From NCBI GenBank assembly GCA_945889495.1, contig CAMDBU010000008.1:1-64000 (forward strand): 64,000 nucleotides of DNA, given 5' to 3'. The notes under the pieces are model-generated. The model was not told the DNA's origin. It worked only from the letters and a program-made list of their open reading frames with translations, and searched no databases. Below are positions 47,239-56,775 of the stretch, piece after piece; position 1 is the stretch's first letter; every line of letters starts with the position of its first letter. A program made the position numbers and the translations under genes. The stretch comes from Syntrophobacter sp. SbD2 (GTDB taxonomy: Bacteria; Desulfobacterota; Binatia; UBA9968).

Positions 47239-47577
47239 GGGAAAACCTCCAATCGATGGGTCGAGAAACTTTCTAGCATAGGGCTTGGGCGGGGCATAGC
47301 CGAAGGGTCGAAATTCCCGGCGATTGCCGTCGCCGTCAAGTTTTCAACTGGAGGCCCAATCGCCGACAGCTTTGAGCTCAACGGTACGGACTTTGTCGGC
47401 TACTGGCTGGCAGCAGGTTTCGTTCGCGCGTCATTTTTGGCGTGTTTGTCCAGTTGTGGGACTCTTCGCGTTGCTGAGAGCGATGGCCATGATTGCGTAA
47501 TCGATGGTGCGACAATTGCTAAAACTTCTAACCATCGTCCAGCAGATTCCATAGCCGTCCAAATAGAGAGGAAACCC

Positions 47578-48054
47578 ATGTACCAAAGTCTCAGTGAGAA
47601 TGCCTCCCAACAGTCCCATGCCGGCGAGCTTTCTTTAGTCATCGGCCCCACCGAAGTGGCCGATGTGATGGTCGGCAAGGTGGCGACCTTGAGCGCGCAC
47701 CATGGCTTTGACGAAGCGGTGAGGTTGATGAACGACCGCCACTTCCGTCACTGCGTGGTGGTCGATATGCAGGGGAAGCTCTGTGGTGTGATCTCGGACC
47801 GCGATATCTTGCGCAGCATGGCGCGCAGTCCCAACTCGCGCTCCAAGTCGCTCGACCAAATCTTGACGCGCAATCCAGTGACGGTGCGGCGCAATACTTC
47901 GATCCTCGACGCGGTGTCGAAAATCCTCTCCAAGCGGATCAACTGCCTGCCGGTGGTAGAAGACGACGGCTCGGTGTGCGGCATCGTGACCTCCACCGAT
48001 TTACTAAAATCCTACCAGCAGCTGCTCGAGATGGTGCACAAGCAGGCGCGTTGA
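47578..48054 (+). CDS. CBS-domain pair protein
   Basis: VADVMVGKVATLSAHHGFDEAVRLMNDRHFRHCVVVDMQGKLCGVISDRDILRS...LPVVEDDGSVCGIVTSTDLL. Confidence 0.93.
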   Translation: MYQSLSENASQQSHAGELSLVIGPTEVADVMVGKVATLSAHHGFDEAVRLMNDRHFRHCVVVDMQGKLCGVISDRDILRSMARSPNSRSKSLDQILTRNPVTVRRNTSILDAVSKILSKRINCLPVVEDDGSVCGIVTSTDLLKSYQQLLEMVHKQAR

Positions 48055-48111
48055 GCGCGTCTTCGACCATCGCGACGGTTGATCCCATTCCAGTGCGCGC
48101 TAGATTTACCC

Positions 48112-48336
48112 ATGGCGCGAAAAATCTCAGTCACGGTCAAAGCCAACGCGCGCCAAATCGCCGTCGAGCAGATCGCGCCAAACAATTTCACCGTCACGGT
48201 ACGCGCTCCCGCGCGAGACGGCGCAGCCAATCGCGCGGTTATCGAAGCCTTGGCGGCGTACTTCGCCATTCTCAAATCCACTCTGACCATCCTGCGCGGC
48301 CAGTCGGCGCGCAAAAAGCTCGTCGAGATTCTTTGA
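48112..48336 (+). CDS. DUF167 (YggU-like) protein
   Basis: ISVTVKANARQIAVEQIAPNNFTVTVRAPARDGAANRAVIEALAAYFAILKSTLTILRGQSARKKLVEI. Confidence 0.9.
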   Translation: MARKISVTVKANARQIAVEQIAPNNFTVTVRAPARDGAANRAVIEALAAYFAILKSTLTILRGQSARKKLVEIL

Positions 48337-48424
48337 TCTCCGTTCGGCTGCGCAATGGCGTTGTGAGCTTGCGGCCAGCGCCGATTCGGCATATGAAATT
48401 GGAAAACCTCTCAAGGATCGCCGC

Positions 48425-49624
48425 TTGTCAAAAGCTGAAAATATCGAAGCCGTAAGTCTGCCGCTCGCCAACTGGGGGCGGCTCGCCGCCAACTGCACGG
48501 CGCATATGACCGAGCATCTGTTCAACGCCGTGGTCAGCGTCATCCTGCCTTTGATCACCGCGTCCTTGGGGCTGAGCCTGTCGCAGGCCGGTGCGCTGGC
48601 GTCGGTCCGGACTCTAATGGCCGGGGTGGCGAGTTTTCCCTCGGGATTTTTCGCCGACTTGGCGAGCCGGCGCAATTTGCTGCTCGGCGGCTGCGTCGCT
48701 GTGATCGGCTTGGCGTCACTCGGCTTGAGCCTGTCCTATAGCTTTACATTGCTCTTGGTGTTTATGGGTTTGGGCGGCTTTGGCGGCGGCTGGTTTCATC
48801 CCCAATCGTTGGCGATCCTGTCGGAGCGCTATCGCACGCAAAAAGCCTTCGCCCTGGGCGTTCATGACAGTAGCGCCAATCTCGGCGAGGTGATCGGCCC
48901 GCTGGCGATGGGCTTGATGCTCAACTTCTTCGACTGGCGCACCGCGTTGTTGTTCTGGGCGATTCCCGGACTCGTGGTTGGCGTCGCTTACGCGCTCGCC
49001 GGCTCCGAGGGCAATCTCGCCGTGCCGCGCGCGCGCGATTATCGCAAGGCGATTTTGAATGACGTGCTCAAGAACAAAACCGTCTGCGGTTTGGTGGCTG
49101 TTTCCACCTTGCGCGCCATGGGGCAGACCGCGCTGGCGTCGTTCCTGCCGTTGTATTTGGCGCTGCATTTAAAACTGCCGGCGGCGGTGGCCGGCGCCTA
49201 CATGTCGATCCTGTTTCTCTGCGCCGGCATCGCGCCGGCGCTGGTCGGTTGGGTATCGGACCGCATCGGCCATCGCTATTTGATCGTGCTGTTTTCGCTC
49301 CTGAGCGTCGCCATGGTGGCGGCGATCCCACACTTGGGTTCCGGCATTGTCCTGATGGCGGGCTTGGGTCTGTTGGGCGCGCTCCTCTGGGCGCTCCGGC
49401 CGGTGATCGTCTCGGCGGCCATGTCCGAGGCGCCGCAACAGTTGTCCGGCAGTATCGTCGCGCTGATTTACGGCGCCAACATGGGTTTATCCTTCCTCGC
49501 GCCGCTCCTGGCTGGCGTGATCGCCGACAGCTACGGCTTGCCCACGGCGATCACCGCCATCGCGCTATTCCCGTTGCTCGCTTCGTTGATCTGTTTTGTT
49601 CTGCTGATTCAGCGGCGCGGGTGA
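48425..49624 (+). CDS. MFS transporter
   Basis: 399 aa, multiple TM segments; FPSGFFADLASRRNLLLGG. Confidence 0.92.
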   Translation: MSKAENIEAVSLPLANWGRLAANCTAHMTEHLFNAVVSVILPLITASLGLSLSQAGALASVRTLMAGVASFPSGFFADLASRRNLLLGGCVAVIGLASLGLSLSYSFTLLLVFMGLGGFGGGWFHPQSLAILSERYRTQKAFALGVHDSSANLGEVIGPLAMGLMLNFFDWRTALLFWAIPGLVVGVAYALAGSEGNLAVPRARDYRKAILNDVLKNKTVCGLVAVSTLRAMGQTALASFLPLYLALHLKLPAAVAGAYMSILFLCAGIAPALVGWVSDRIGHRYLIVLFSLLSVAMVAAIPHLGSGIVLMAGLGLLGALLWALRPVIVSAAMSEAPQQLSGSIVALIYGANMGLSFLAPLLAGVIADSYGLPTAITAIALFPLLASLICFVLLIQRRG

Positions 49625-49663
49625 CGCGCCGGTGTTTCTAGTGCGGCGCAACCGCGGCCGAAT

Positions 49664-49769
49664 CTCGGAGTATCTCTCGCAAAGGCGCTAAGCTCGCAAA
49701 GGTCGGAGTAGAGATGTTTTCCGAACTTGGCGTCTTTGCGCCTTTGCGAGATAAATATCCGGATCCGAG
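49664..49769. repeat. GCGCAAAG-dialect inverted repeat with inner and outer TCGGA boxes
   Basis: CTCGGAGTATCTCTCGCAAAGGCGC...GGTCGGA...TCCGAACTTGGCG...GCGCCTTTGCGAGATAAATATCCGGATCCGAG. Confidence 0.9.
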
Positions 49770-49805
49770 TGCGATCGCGGAATCACTGATTTCGGCTAAT
49801 TGTTT

Positions 49806-51236
49806 CTATCGGCGCCGTTTACGCGCGGGCTTGCGTGTGGCTTTGCTGTCGCCGGCTTCGGCGATGGTTTCGCTGGTCTGGCCGTCGAACTTGGGTTGGA
49901 CGTTGTCGCGAATCCACTTCTGATCCCACCATTCCACCGGCAGGATCGCTACGCCGTGGAGATACACGCCGAAGTGTAAATGATCGCCGCCGGCCAGGCC
50001 GGTCTCGCCGGTCTTGCCGATGGGCTGTTCTTGCTTGATTTGGTCGCCGACCTTGACGTCGATGGAGCTCAAGTGCGAGTAGAGCGTGAACAGCCCCAAC
50101 CCATGGTCGATGATCACCGTGTTGCCGTAGATGCCCAGATCGCCGACGAAGGCGACCGTCCCATGGTTGGAGGCTTCCACTGGGTAATGTTTGGTGACCG
50201 ACAGGTCGTAGCCTAGATGGTAGGCCTGGTCGATTTCCTCTTCCTTGTAGACATAGGTGCGCGCGTCGGCGAAGTTGGCCTCGACCTTGGAGTTGGTGAG
50301 CTGGTGGAAGGCGCCGTCCCAGAGTTTTGCCGCCGTCGACTTTTCGGTGATCGCTTTGATCTTGTCTTCGTTTTCCTTGCGCAGCGCCTTGTTCACTTTG
50401 ACAAAGATATCCTTGGGCGCGCCTTGGCGCGCGCCGACATCGCTCACTAGCGGGGTGACTTTGTTGCGCAGAAAATCTTCCGAGATCTGAATAGTGCTTT
50501 TTTTGTATTTGACGTTCTTGAGTGTGTAGGCTAACTGCATTTCCTTGCTGTTGCCGGCTTTGTCGGTGGCGACTAGCATGGCGCGCTCGTCCTCGCCGAC
50601 ATTATAGGCGTGGGCGAAAAAGGCGATGTAATGGTCGGGCTGGCTTTTGATCTGTCCCTTGTAGCCGGGAAAGAAATACTTGCCGATTTTTATTCCGCTG
50701 GTCACGGTGTCGGCCGACGGCTTATAAACGATCATGCCAACCCCGCCAAAGTTCACGTAGCGGTCGTCGGCGATGATTTCCAAGGTCGGCGGAGTGATGT
50801 CGATGGTGAGATTTTTCTCGACCAGAGTCTGGTTGCCGCGAAAAAAATTCCACCAGGAATTGTCGCGCGCCGCGATCCGCAGGACCGCCGGCCCTTCCTT
50901 CAAGCCCTCGAGTTTCGCCGACAGCGCCACGGTGAATTTCTTTTGCAGCACCAACTCACTGTATTGCTCGCTGGCCAGCGGGTAGTCTTTGCCGCCGGAA
51001 TTGAGTACGGCGGAAAACGAGTTCAACCCGCTGCCTTGCTCGGTGATTTCGATCTGCAATGGTCCCAGGCCGAGAGTCTCGCTGTCGGGGGTGATCTTGA
51101 TCTGCGGCTTATGCCATTCGAAGCGCGGCACGGCAAAATAACCGCCGGCCATGACCATGGCGGCGAGCAAAAAGTAGATCACGCCTCGCCCTGGGACGAA
51201 GCTCCTCTTGGGTCTGCCAAATTCGAGTGCGCTCAT
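49806..51236 (-). CDS. M23-family metallopeptidase, membrane-anchored
   Basis: HLGYDLSVTKHYPVEASNHGTVAFVGDLGIYGNTVIIDHGLGLFTLYSHLSSIDVKVGDQIKQEQPIGKTGETGLAGGDHLHFGV. Confidence 0.94.
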   Translation of the reverse strand: MSALEFGRPKRSFVPGRGVIYFLLAAMVMAGGYFAVPRFEWHKPQIKITPDSETLGLGPLQIEITEQGSGLNSFSAVLNSGGKDYPLASEQYSELVLQKKFTVALSAKLEGLKEGPAVLRIAARDNSWWNFFRGNQTLVEKNLTIDITPPTLEIIADDRYVNFGGVGMIVYKPSADTVTSGIKIGKYFFPGYKGQIKSQPDHYIAFFAHAYNVGEDERAMLVATDKAGNSKEMQLAYTLKNVKYKKSTIQISEDFLRNKVTPLVSDVGARQGAPKDIFVKVNKALRKENEDKIKAITEKSTAAKLWDGAFHQLTNSKVEANFADARTYVYKEEEIDQAYHLGYDLSVTKHYPVEASNHGTVAFVGDLGIYGNTVIIDHGLGLFTLYSHLSSIDVKVGDQIKQEQPIGKTGETGLAGGDHLHFGVYLHGVAILPVEWWDQKWIRDNVQPKFDGQTSETIAEAGDSKATRKPARKRRR

Positions 51237-51607
51237 GTTTGGTTTGGAAAAAAATCGACAGGCTACGAAATTGTCTGATCAAGATAAACGCCGTCCGTCG
51301 TGATGTCAATCAAAAGGACGGCGATTGCGGTGAATCTCGATTCGCTAAGACGGACGAAGAGATTTCTCCCTGTGGTCGAAATGACAGAAGGTCACGCGGG
51401 ATGACGGTTCTTCGCATGGGCGAGAATTGTTTTTGCAGTACGCGCGATCTAGTAGGGTGTTGAAAAAGTCCTCGGAGTCCTTCGACGGGGCTCAGGACGA
51501 ACGGATCTGATATTAAAATTGTTGAGACAAATTCGTTCATGCTGAGCCCTTCGACCTGGCTCCGGACAGTCTTGTCGAAGCATGTTCTATCATCTTTCAG
51601 CGGCCGG

Positions 51608-52300
51608 CTACAGCATGCCCTTATCGTTGAAGCTAAAATAGCGGTCATGGCCGATGACGACATGGTCGAGCACGCGCACGCCCATGACCTCGCCGACCTC
51701 CTTCAAGCGTTTGGTGATGTCGATGTCCTCGGCGCTCGGCGCCGGATCGCCGCTCGGATGGTTGTGCACGAAGATCACTCCGGCGGCGGACTCGCGGATG
51801 ACTGGATTATAGACTTCGCGCGGATGGACCAAGGACGCGGTGAGCGATCCTTCGGAAATTTTGACTTCGCGTATTTTGCGATTCTTGTTGTCGAGCAGGA
51901 CGACGAGGAAAGATTCCCGCTTCTCGCGCCCGAGCGTTTCGCGAAAGTGGTGAAACACGTCTTCGGCGGAGTGGAGCGGCTGGCCGGTCTCCCATTTCTC
52001 GCTGCCGATGCGCTTGCCGATCTCCAGGCAGGCTTTGACCTGGGCGGCTTTGGCAGGTCCAATGCCTTTGATCGCGCACAGCTCGCTTGGCGCCGCTTCA
52101 TCGATGCCTTTGAGCCCGCCAAATTGCTGGAGCAGGAGCCGTGCGTGGTCGACGGCGCTCTGGCCGCTGGCGGCGTCACCGGTGCGCAGGATGATGGCCA
52201 GGAGTTCGGTCTCGCTCAGCGCTGGCGCGCCCCTGGCGAGCAATTTTTCCCGTGGCCGGTCGGCCTCGGGCCATTCTTTGATGGTGTACGATGAAACCAT
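51608..52300 (-). CDS. radC: RadC-family JAB protein
   Basis: REKLLARGAPALSETELLAIILRTG...FVHNHPSGDPAPSAEDIDITKRLKEVGEVMGVRVLDHVVIG. Confidence 0.94.
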   Translation of the reverse strand: MVSSYTIKEWPEADRPREKLLARGAPALSETELLAIILRTGDAASGQSAVDHARLLLQQFGGLKGIDEAAPSELCAIKGIGPAKAAQVKACLEIGKRIGSEKWETGQPLHSAEDVFHHFRETLGREKRESFLVVLLDNKNRKIREVKISEGSLTASLVHPREVYNPVIRESAAGVIFVHNHPSGDPAPSAEDIDITKRLKEVGEVMGVRVLDHVVIGHDRYFSFNDKGML

Positions 52301-52504
52301 GAACACCTCGCTTCGAAGTGCCTCGTCTACCACAGTCGCTCCCCGGGCTCAAAGGGAAAGTGCTGGCGGCGAGAGGTCCGGTCGGGTTCGGATGGTTGGC
52401 CGCAAAGAACGCAAAGGACTCAAAATGGGGAATGTATTCGTGCCACGGAAGTCGCGACCAATATCACGATCCCTGGTTGCGCTTCGCGCGCTTTGCGTAT
52501 CGGA

Positions 52505-52664
52505 GTCGGATATACCTCTCGCCAAGGCGCAAAGGCGCCAAGTTCGGAGAAGATGAAGATAAGCTTGAAATCATTGCCAAGGTTTTGCGATCCGATTCTC
52601 CGACCTTTGCGGCTTGGCGCTCCTTCGACTTCGCTCAGGACATGCTTTGCGGGAGATATTCCGA
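52505..52664. repeat. GCGCAAAG-dialect inverted repeat interrupted by a CTTCGAC...CTCAGGAC unit
   Basis: GTCGGATATACCTCTCGCCAAGGCGCAAAGGCGCCAAGTTCGGA...TCTCCGACCTTTGCGGCTTGGCG[CTCCTTCGACTTCGCTCAGGACATG]CTTTGCGGGAGATATTCCGA. Confidence 0.85.
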
Positions 52665-52722
52665 GATGGGCGGTGCTGGCGGACTATTTATACTCGCGGC
52701 GATTGCGCCTAGAATCGGCGCC

Positions 52723-53385
52723 ATGGCATCCGCTTTAGATATTCTCGTCACCGGCGGCACCGGCTACATCGGCCAGCATCTTATTCCATTGCTCCTCGCG
52801 CGCGGCCACCGGGTGCGGGTGTTGGCGCGGGCGCAGTCGCTGGGCCGGGTGCCGAGCGGCGCCGCTGGCGTGGTCGGCGATGCGCTCGATGGCGCTTCCA
52901 TCGGCGCGGCGCTGCGGCCGGGAGAAACCGTGATTCATTTGGTTGGCACGCCCCATCCGAGTCCGAGCAAAGCCGATCAGTTCGAGAAAATCGATTTGGT
53001 CTCGATCCGTGAGACGGTCAACGCGGCGCGTGAGATCGGCATCGCTCATCTGGTTTACGTCAGCGTCGCCCAGCCGGCGCCGGTTATGCAGGATTATCTC
53101 TATGTGCGCATGTTGGGCGAGAAGCTGATTCGCGAGGCCGGCCTCACCGCGAGTATTCTCCGTCCCTGGTACGTCCTCGGCCCCGGCCACTGGTGGCCGA
53201 AGCTGATCCGGCCGCTCTACAAACTCGCCGACCTGATTCCATCGCTGCGGCCCATGGTCGAGCGTTTGGGGTTGCTCAATATCGAGCAGATGGTGATGGC
53301 GATGGCCCACGCCGTGGAAAATCCGCCGGCAAATGGCGATCGGCGCATTTACGATGTGCCGGCGATCCGGCGGGCGCGGCTGTGA
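52723..53385 (+). CDS. NAD(P)-binding epimerase/dehydratase-like protein
   Basis: ALDILVTGGTGYIGQHLIPLLLARGHRVRVLAR...LVYVSVAQPAPVMQDYLYVRMLGEKLIREAGLTASILRPWYVLGPG. Confidence 0.9.
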   Translation: MASALDILVTGGTGYIGQHLIPLLLARGHRVRVLARAQSLGRVPSGAAGVVGDALDGASIGAALRPGETVIHLVGTPHPSPSKADQFEKIDLVSIRETVNAAREIGIAHLVYVSVAQPAPVMQDYLYVRMLGEKLIREAGLTASILRPWYVLGPGHWWPKLIRPLYKLADLIPSLRPMVERLGLLNIEQMVMAMAHAVENPPANGDRRIYDVPAIRRARL

Positions 53386-53453
53386 CTTGCATATATCCCG
53401 CTACCCCCCCTTTTTCAAAGGGGGAAGCCCGGCGCGGCTTTAGGAAGGTTGCC

Positions 53454-53768
53454 ATGGCCGCCCAAAATTTATTCGCCAATCTGCCACGCGGCAAAGTCGG
53501 CGAGGAGTTCTCGACGCTGTTCGAAAACGTCGGCGTCAAGATCGAGCGCATCGTTTCGCATTCAACTCCAAGCCCCGACGGCTTCTGGTACGATCAGGAA
53601 GATGACGAGTGGGTGGTGGTTCTACGCGGCGCGGCGACGTTAGAGTTCGCCGGCGGCGAGCTAATCGAGATGGGTGAAGGCGACTTCTTGACGATTCTGC
53701 GGCATGTGAAGCATCGGGTGACGCGGACGAGCGCGGAGACGATTTGGTTGGCGGTGCATGTGAATTGA
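53454..53768 (+). CDS. Cupin-domain protein
   Basis: WYDQEDDEWVVVLRGAATLEFAGGELIEMGEGDFLTILRHVKHRVTRTS. Confidence 0.88.
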   Translation: MAAQNLFANLPRGKVGEEFSTLFENVGVKIERIVSHSTPSPDGFWYDQEDDEWVVVLRGAATLEFAGGELIEMGEGDFLTILRHVKHRVTRTSAETIWLAVHVN

Positions 53769-53915
53769 AGCAAAGCGCTCTCAGAATTGTCGGCAAATAG
53801 GAGCAATGCATCGAGTGCTGCGCCGCTGCTGGTCCGTCAAATTGACAGGTCGCGGTTTGTTTCCTAAACTGTGGATATCGTTGGAAGCTTAAACGGTCTA
53901 ACCTAGGAGATCCGA

Positions 53916-54185
53916 ATGTCACTGGTCAAAGTTAAGGATAAGTTTCAAGTAACCCTGCCGGCAGCGCTTCGAGCCAAAGCCGGAGTTTCCGTTGGCGATA
54001 TTCTAGAGGTGAAGTGCCTAGGAAATAAGATCACCATGACGCCAAGGAGTGTCGTCGATCGCGAGATCGCCATTGCGCTCAAGGAGATCGATCAAGGCCG
54101 GACCTACGGACCCTTCAATACCGCGAAGGATTTGGTTCGATCGCTGAACGCTGAATCGCGCAAGCTCAAGAAAAAATCCGCCTGA
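53916..54185 (+). CDS. AbrB/MazE/SpoVT-type antitoxin
   Basis: MSLVKVKDKFQVTLPAALRAKAGVSVGDILEVKCLGNKITMTP. Confidence 0.9.
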   Translation: MSLVKVKDKFQVTLPAALRAKAGVSVGDILEVKCLGNKITMTPRSVVDREIAIALKEIDQGRTYGPFNTAKDLVRSLNAESRKLKKKSA

Positions 54186-54430
54186 TGCGTCTCGACTACT
54201 CACCGCAGTTTCTACGGAGCTGGGAGAACGCTCCGGCGCCGGTCCAAAAACGATTTGAAAAACAAGCCGCCTATTTGCTTGAAAATCTACGCCACCCTTC
54301 GCTCCGCGCGAAAAAATACGACGAAGCCCGCGATATTTGGCAAGCGCGCGTCGACGGCTCTTGGCGCTTCTACTTTCAGATCAGAGGCGACACTTACTAT
54401 CTGCTGAATATCATACCGCACCCGAAATGA
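54185..54430 (+). CDS. RelE/ParE-family toxin
   Basis: MRLDYSPQFLRSWENAPAPVQKRFEKQAAYLLENLRHPSLRAKKYDEARDIWQARVDGSWRFYFQIRGDTYYLLNIIPHPK; start overlaps antitoxin stop. Confidence 0.88.
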   Translation: MRLDYSPQFLRSWENAPAPVQKRFEKQAAYLLENLRHPSLRAKKYDEARDIWQARVDGSWRFYFQIRGDTYYLLNIIPHPK

Positions 54431-54469
54431 GTGGCGACTTAGAGTGGAGGATAAAGATAAAGGGCCTAT

Positions 54470-54507
54470 AAATACAAAGCCCCGCTCCAAAGCGGGGCTT
54501 TGTATTT
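54470..54507. terminator. Bidirectional intrinsic terminator
   Basis: AAATACAAAGCCCCGCT-CCAA-AGCGGGGCTTTGTATTT, perfect 17-bp stem with A/T tracts. Confidence 0.88.
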
Positions 54508-54586
54508 AGGACGCCTGATCTATCGCGATTTGTTCATTGAGTACACATGCTTCTTTCCCCTAGAGTTTTTTGGTTCAGTCATTTCA

Positions 54587-55264
54587 TTAATAACTGAGGG
54601 AAAGCGGCGGCGAAACAACCGGTACACTGAACGTGTGGGCCACGGTAGGTTGCGTCATCTGTACACCGGTGCTTATCTGGCCGCCGTATATCGAGACTCG
54701 CATCTCTGCCGCCGGTGCCTTCCTTGCTGGCGATCTGAAAGCTGGCGCCGGAGGTTTGCTGGATCGCCAGGCCGAAGTTCAAGCTTGGATTGTCGAGCCA
54801 GTACTGTACGATGCTGGTGATATCGAGGGTGACATAGTCTTGCTTCTCGGTGGTGACTACCGCACCGGACGCCGATGGTAGGGCGATGGTAGGGCGCAGT
54901 TGATGCCGGGAATGGTGTTTTGCGTGATCGTGGCTTCGGTCCAAGTGCTGGTTACCTGGCAGACTTGGAAACTACCGCCGGCGCTGACCGCGCTCAGATA
55001 AATTTTTAGCGTCGCCTTCTCAACCTCGGCGCTGACCACCCCGGCGGGGAGGTCGGCCAAGTCAAAGCGCAAAAAGCCCTTTTCGATGCTCGACACGTTG
55101 ACCGTGGCGGCCGCGTCGAAATTGTTGTTCGGTTTACTGGTTGACGTGTGACTGTCGTTGGTGAGCGTCGCCCCGGCCGCGTGCCCGGCGCTGGGGGCGA
55201 GGAACAAGAGCGCCAGTAGCGCTCCGCGCCAATTCCTAGTGAGCCTGGTTGCTTGGGTTTGCAT
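54587..55264 (-). pseudogene. Frameshifted secreted DNRLRE-like domain protein
   Basis: Signal peptide; KPNNNFDAAATVNVSSIEKGFLRFDLADLPAGVVSAEVEKATLKIYL...TSTWTEATITQNTIPGINCALPS then (shifted) SASGAVVTTEKQDYVTLDITSIVQYWLDNPSLNFGLAIQQTSGASFQIASKE. Confidence 0.82.
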
Positions 55265-55396
55265 TGATGTGTCCTCCTCCGCTGTTTGTGGGTTTATCGT
55301 CCAGCCTAAATTCTGGGATGGTCGAATATCACAAGTCCGGGGGGGCAAGCGACTTGCAAAAGCCTGACAGGATGGCGTGATCGTGGAATTGACGAG

Positions 55397-56650
55397 CTAC
55401 CGCGGCCTCGGCCGCACCCAAGATTTTCCCAAGAGGCTATAAAAGATCCCCGACAGAAAAAACATCGCGACCAAGCCCCAGAGCATGGGCTCGTAGGTCT
55501 GGTAGCGATCCCAGATCGCGCCGGTGATGACCGGGCCGGCGACGCTGCCCCAGACATAAAACATGCTCATGTAGCCGCGAATCTTGGCGAAGTGTTTGCG
55601 GCCGAAGATGTCGCCGACCATGGCCCAGGCGACTGGGTAGGTGGATTCCACCGTGGTGAAGAGCAGCGTGAACAGCAGTAGCGGCGCCATCGACGTGCCG
55701 AAGATCGGCAGCAGGATCGAGCCGCCGGCGATAAATAGGATCGCCGAGATCATCCGCGGCTTGTTCATCGAGTCGGCGAGCCAGCCGATTAAAACCGTCG
55801 ACGTGAAACCGAGAAAGGCGAAGGCGCTCAAGAGCAACGTCGCTTGCTGCGGGCTCATGCCTTTCCAGATCATCATCGGGATGAAGTGCGTGGAGATCGC
55901 GTGGTAGGACGCGTTGCGCACGGCGGCGCCGAACACCAGCGCCCAAAAGGCAAACGAGCGCATCGCTTGGCGCGGCGTGATCTCGATTTCGCTAATCGCC
56001 TCAGCCGAGGTGGTGCGATCGTGAAACGCTTGCTGAGTCTCGCCGTCGGGCAAAAGTCCCATGCTCTCGGGCGAACGGCGAATGGTGAGGCAGAGCGGGA
56101 TGCCAAAAACTAGAAACGAAACTCCGGCAAACGCCGCGCCCCAGCGCCATCCCCAGCTATGGACGATCATGCTCAAGATCGGCGCGATCAAGACCCCGCC
56201 GAGACCGTAGGCGGCGCTGTTGACGGTCATGGCGCGGGCGCGCAGCCGGATGAACCAGGTGTTGATCAGCGTCATCGGCGCGTGCATGAAGCCGCCCGAG
56301 TGCGTGAGCGAGATCAACACGGTGTAGACCAGGACAAAGCTCCAATAGTTTTGGATTTGCGAAAGCAGCAGATAGCCGACGCCCATCATGATCACGGTGG
56401 CGAGCATCACCGGCCGCGGCCCGTAGCGGTCGAGCAGATGGCCGACGATAGGTCCCTCAATGGCGCCCTCGGCGCGGGCCAAGGAAAACGCGAAGGAAGT
56501 CGCCGTGCGACTGAGATTTAACTCCTGGCTGAGCGGCAAGAAAAAAACCGTGAAGCCATAACTATGCAGCCCAGCGCCCAACAAACGCACCGCCGCCGAC
56601 GCGCCGACCATATGCCAGCCGTAGAATAGACCGGAAAACTTTTTCAACAT
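55397..56650 (-). CDS. MFS transporter (paralogue of 59327..60580)
   Basis: 417 aa; FYGWHMVGASAAVRLLGAGLHSYGFTVFFLPLSQELNLSRTATSFAFSLARAEGAIEGPIVGHLLDRYG. Confidence 0.92.
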   Translation of the reverse strand: MLKKFSGLFYGWHMVGASAAVRLLGAGLHSYGFTVFFLPLSQELNLSRTATSFAFSLARAEGAIEGPIVGHLLDRYGPRPVMLATVIMMGVGYLLLSQIQNYWSFVLVYTVLISLTHSGGFMHAPMTLINTWFIRLRARAMTVNSAAYGLGGVLIAPILSMIVHSWGWRWGAAFAGVSFLVFGIPLCLTIRRSPESMGLLPDGETQQAFHDRTTSAEAISEIEITPRQAMRSFAFWALVFGAAVRNASYHAISTHFIPMMIWKGMSPQQATLLLSAFAFLGFTSTVLIGWLADSMNKPRMISAILFIAGGSILLPIFGTSMAPLLLFTLLFTTVESTYPVAWAMVGDIFGRKHFAKIRGYMSMFYVWGSVAGPVITGAIWDRYQTYEPMLWGLVAMFFLSGIFYSLLGKSWVRPRPR

Positions 56651-56686
56651 TATTCTTTATCGATGAATTTAGGCGGGAAGTGAGCA

Positions 56687-56774
56687 AATGGATAATGGAT
56701 AATTGACAATGGATAATGTCGGACCGAAAATCCGATTCCGAAAATTATCCATTATCCATTTTCAATTATCCATT
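56687..56774. repeat. GGATAAT-dialect inverted repeat with TCGGA boxes
   Basis: AATGGATAATGGATAATTGACAATGGATAATGTCGGA...TTCCGAAAATTATCCATTATCCATTTTCAATTATCCATTG. Confidence 0.92.
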
Positions 56775-56775
56775 G

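Noticed and set aside
53397-53430. CCCCCCTTTTTCAAAGGGGG hairpin before the cupin gene
   Set aside because: A simple C/G-T/A palindrome of a type I consider common in intergenic DNA; could be a terminator or repeat but a single copy here gives no further support.
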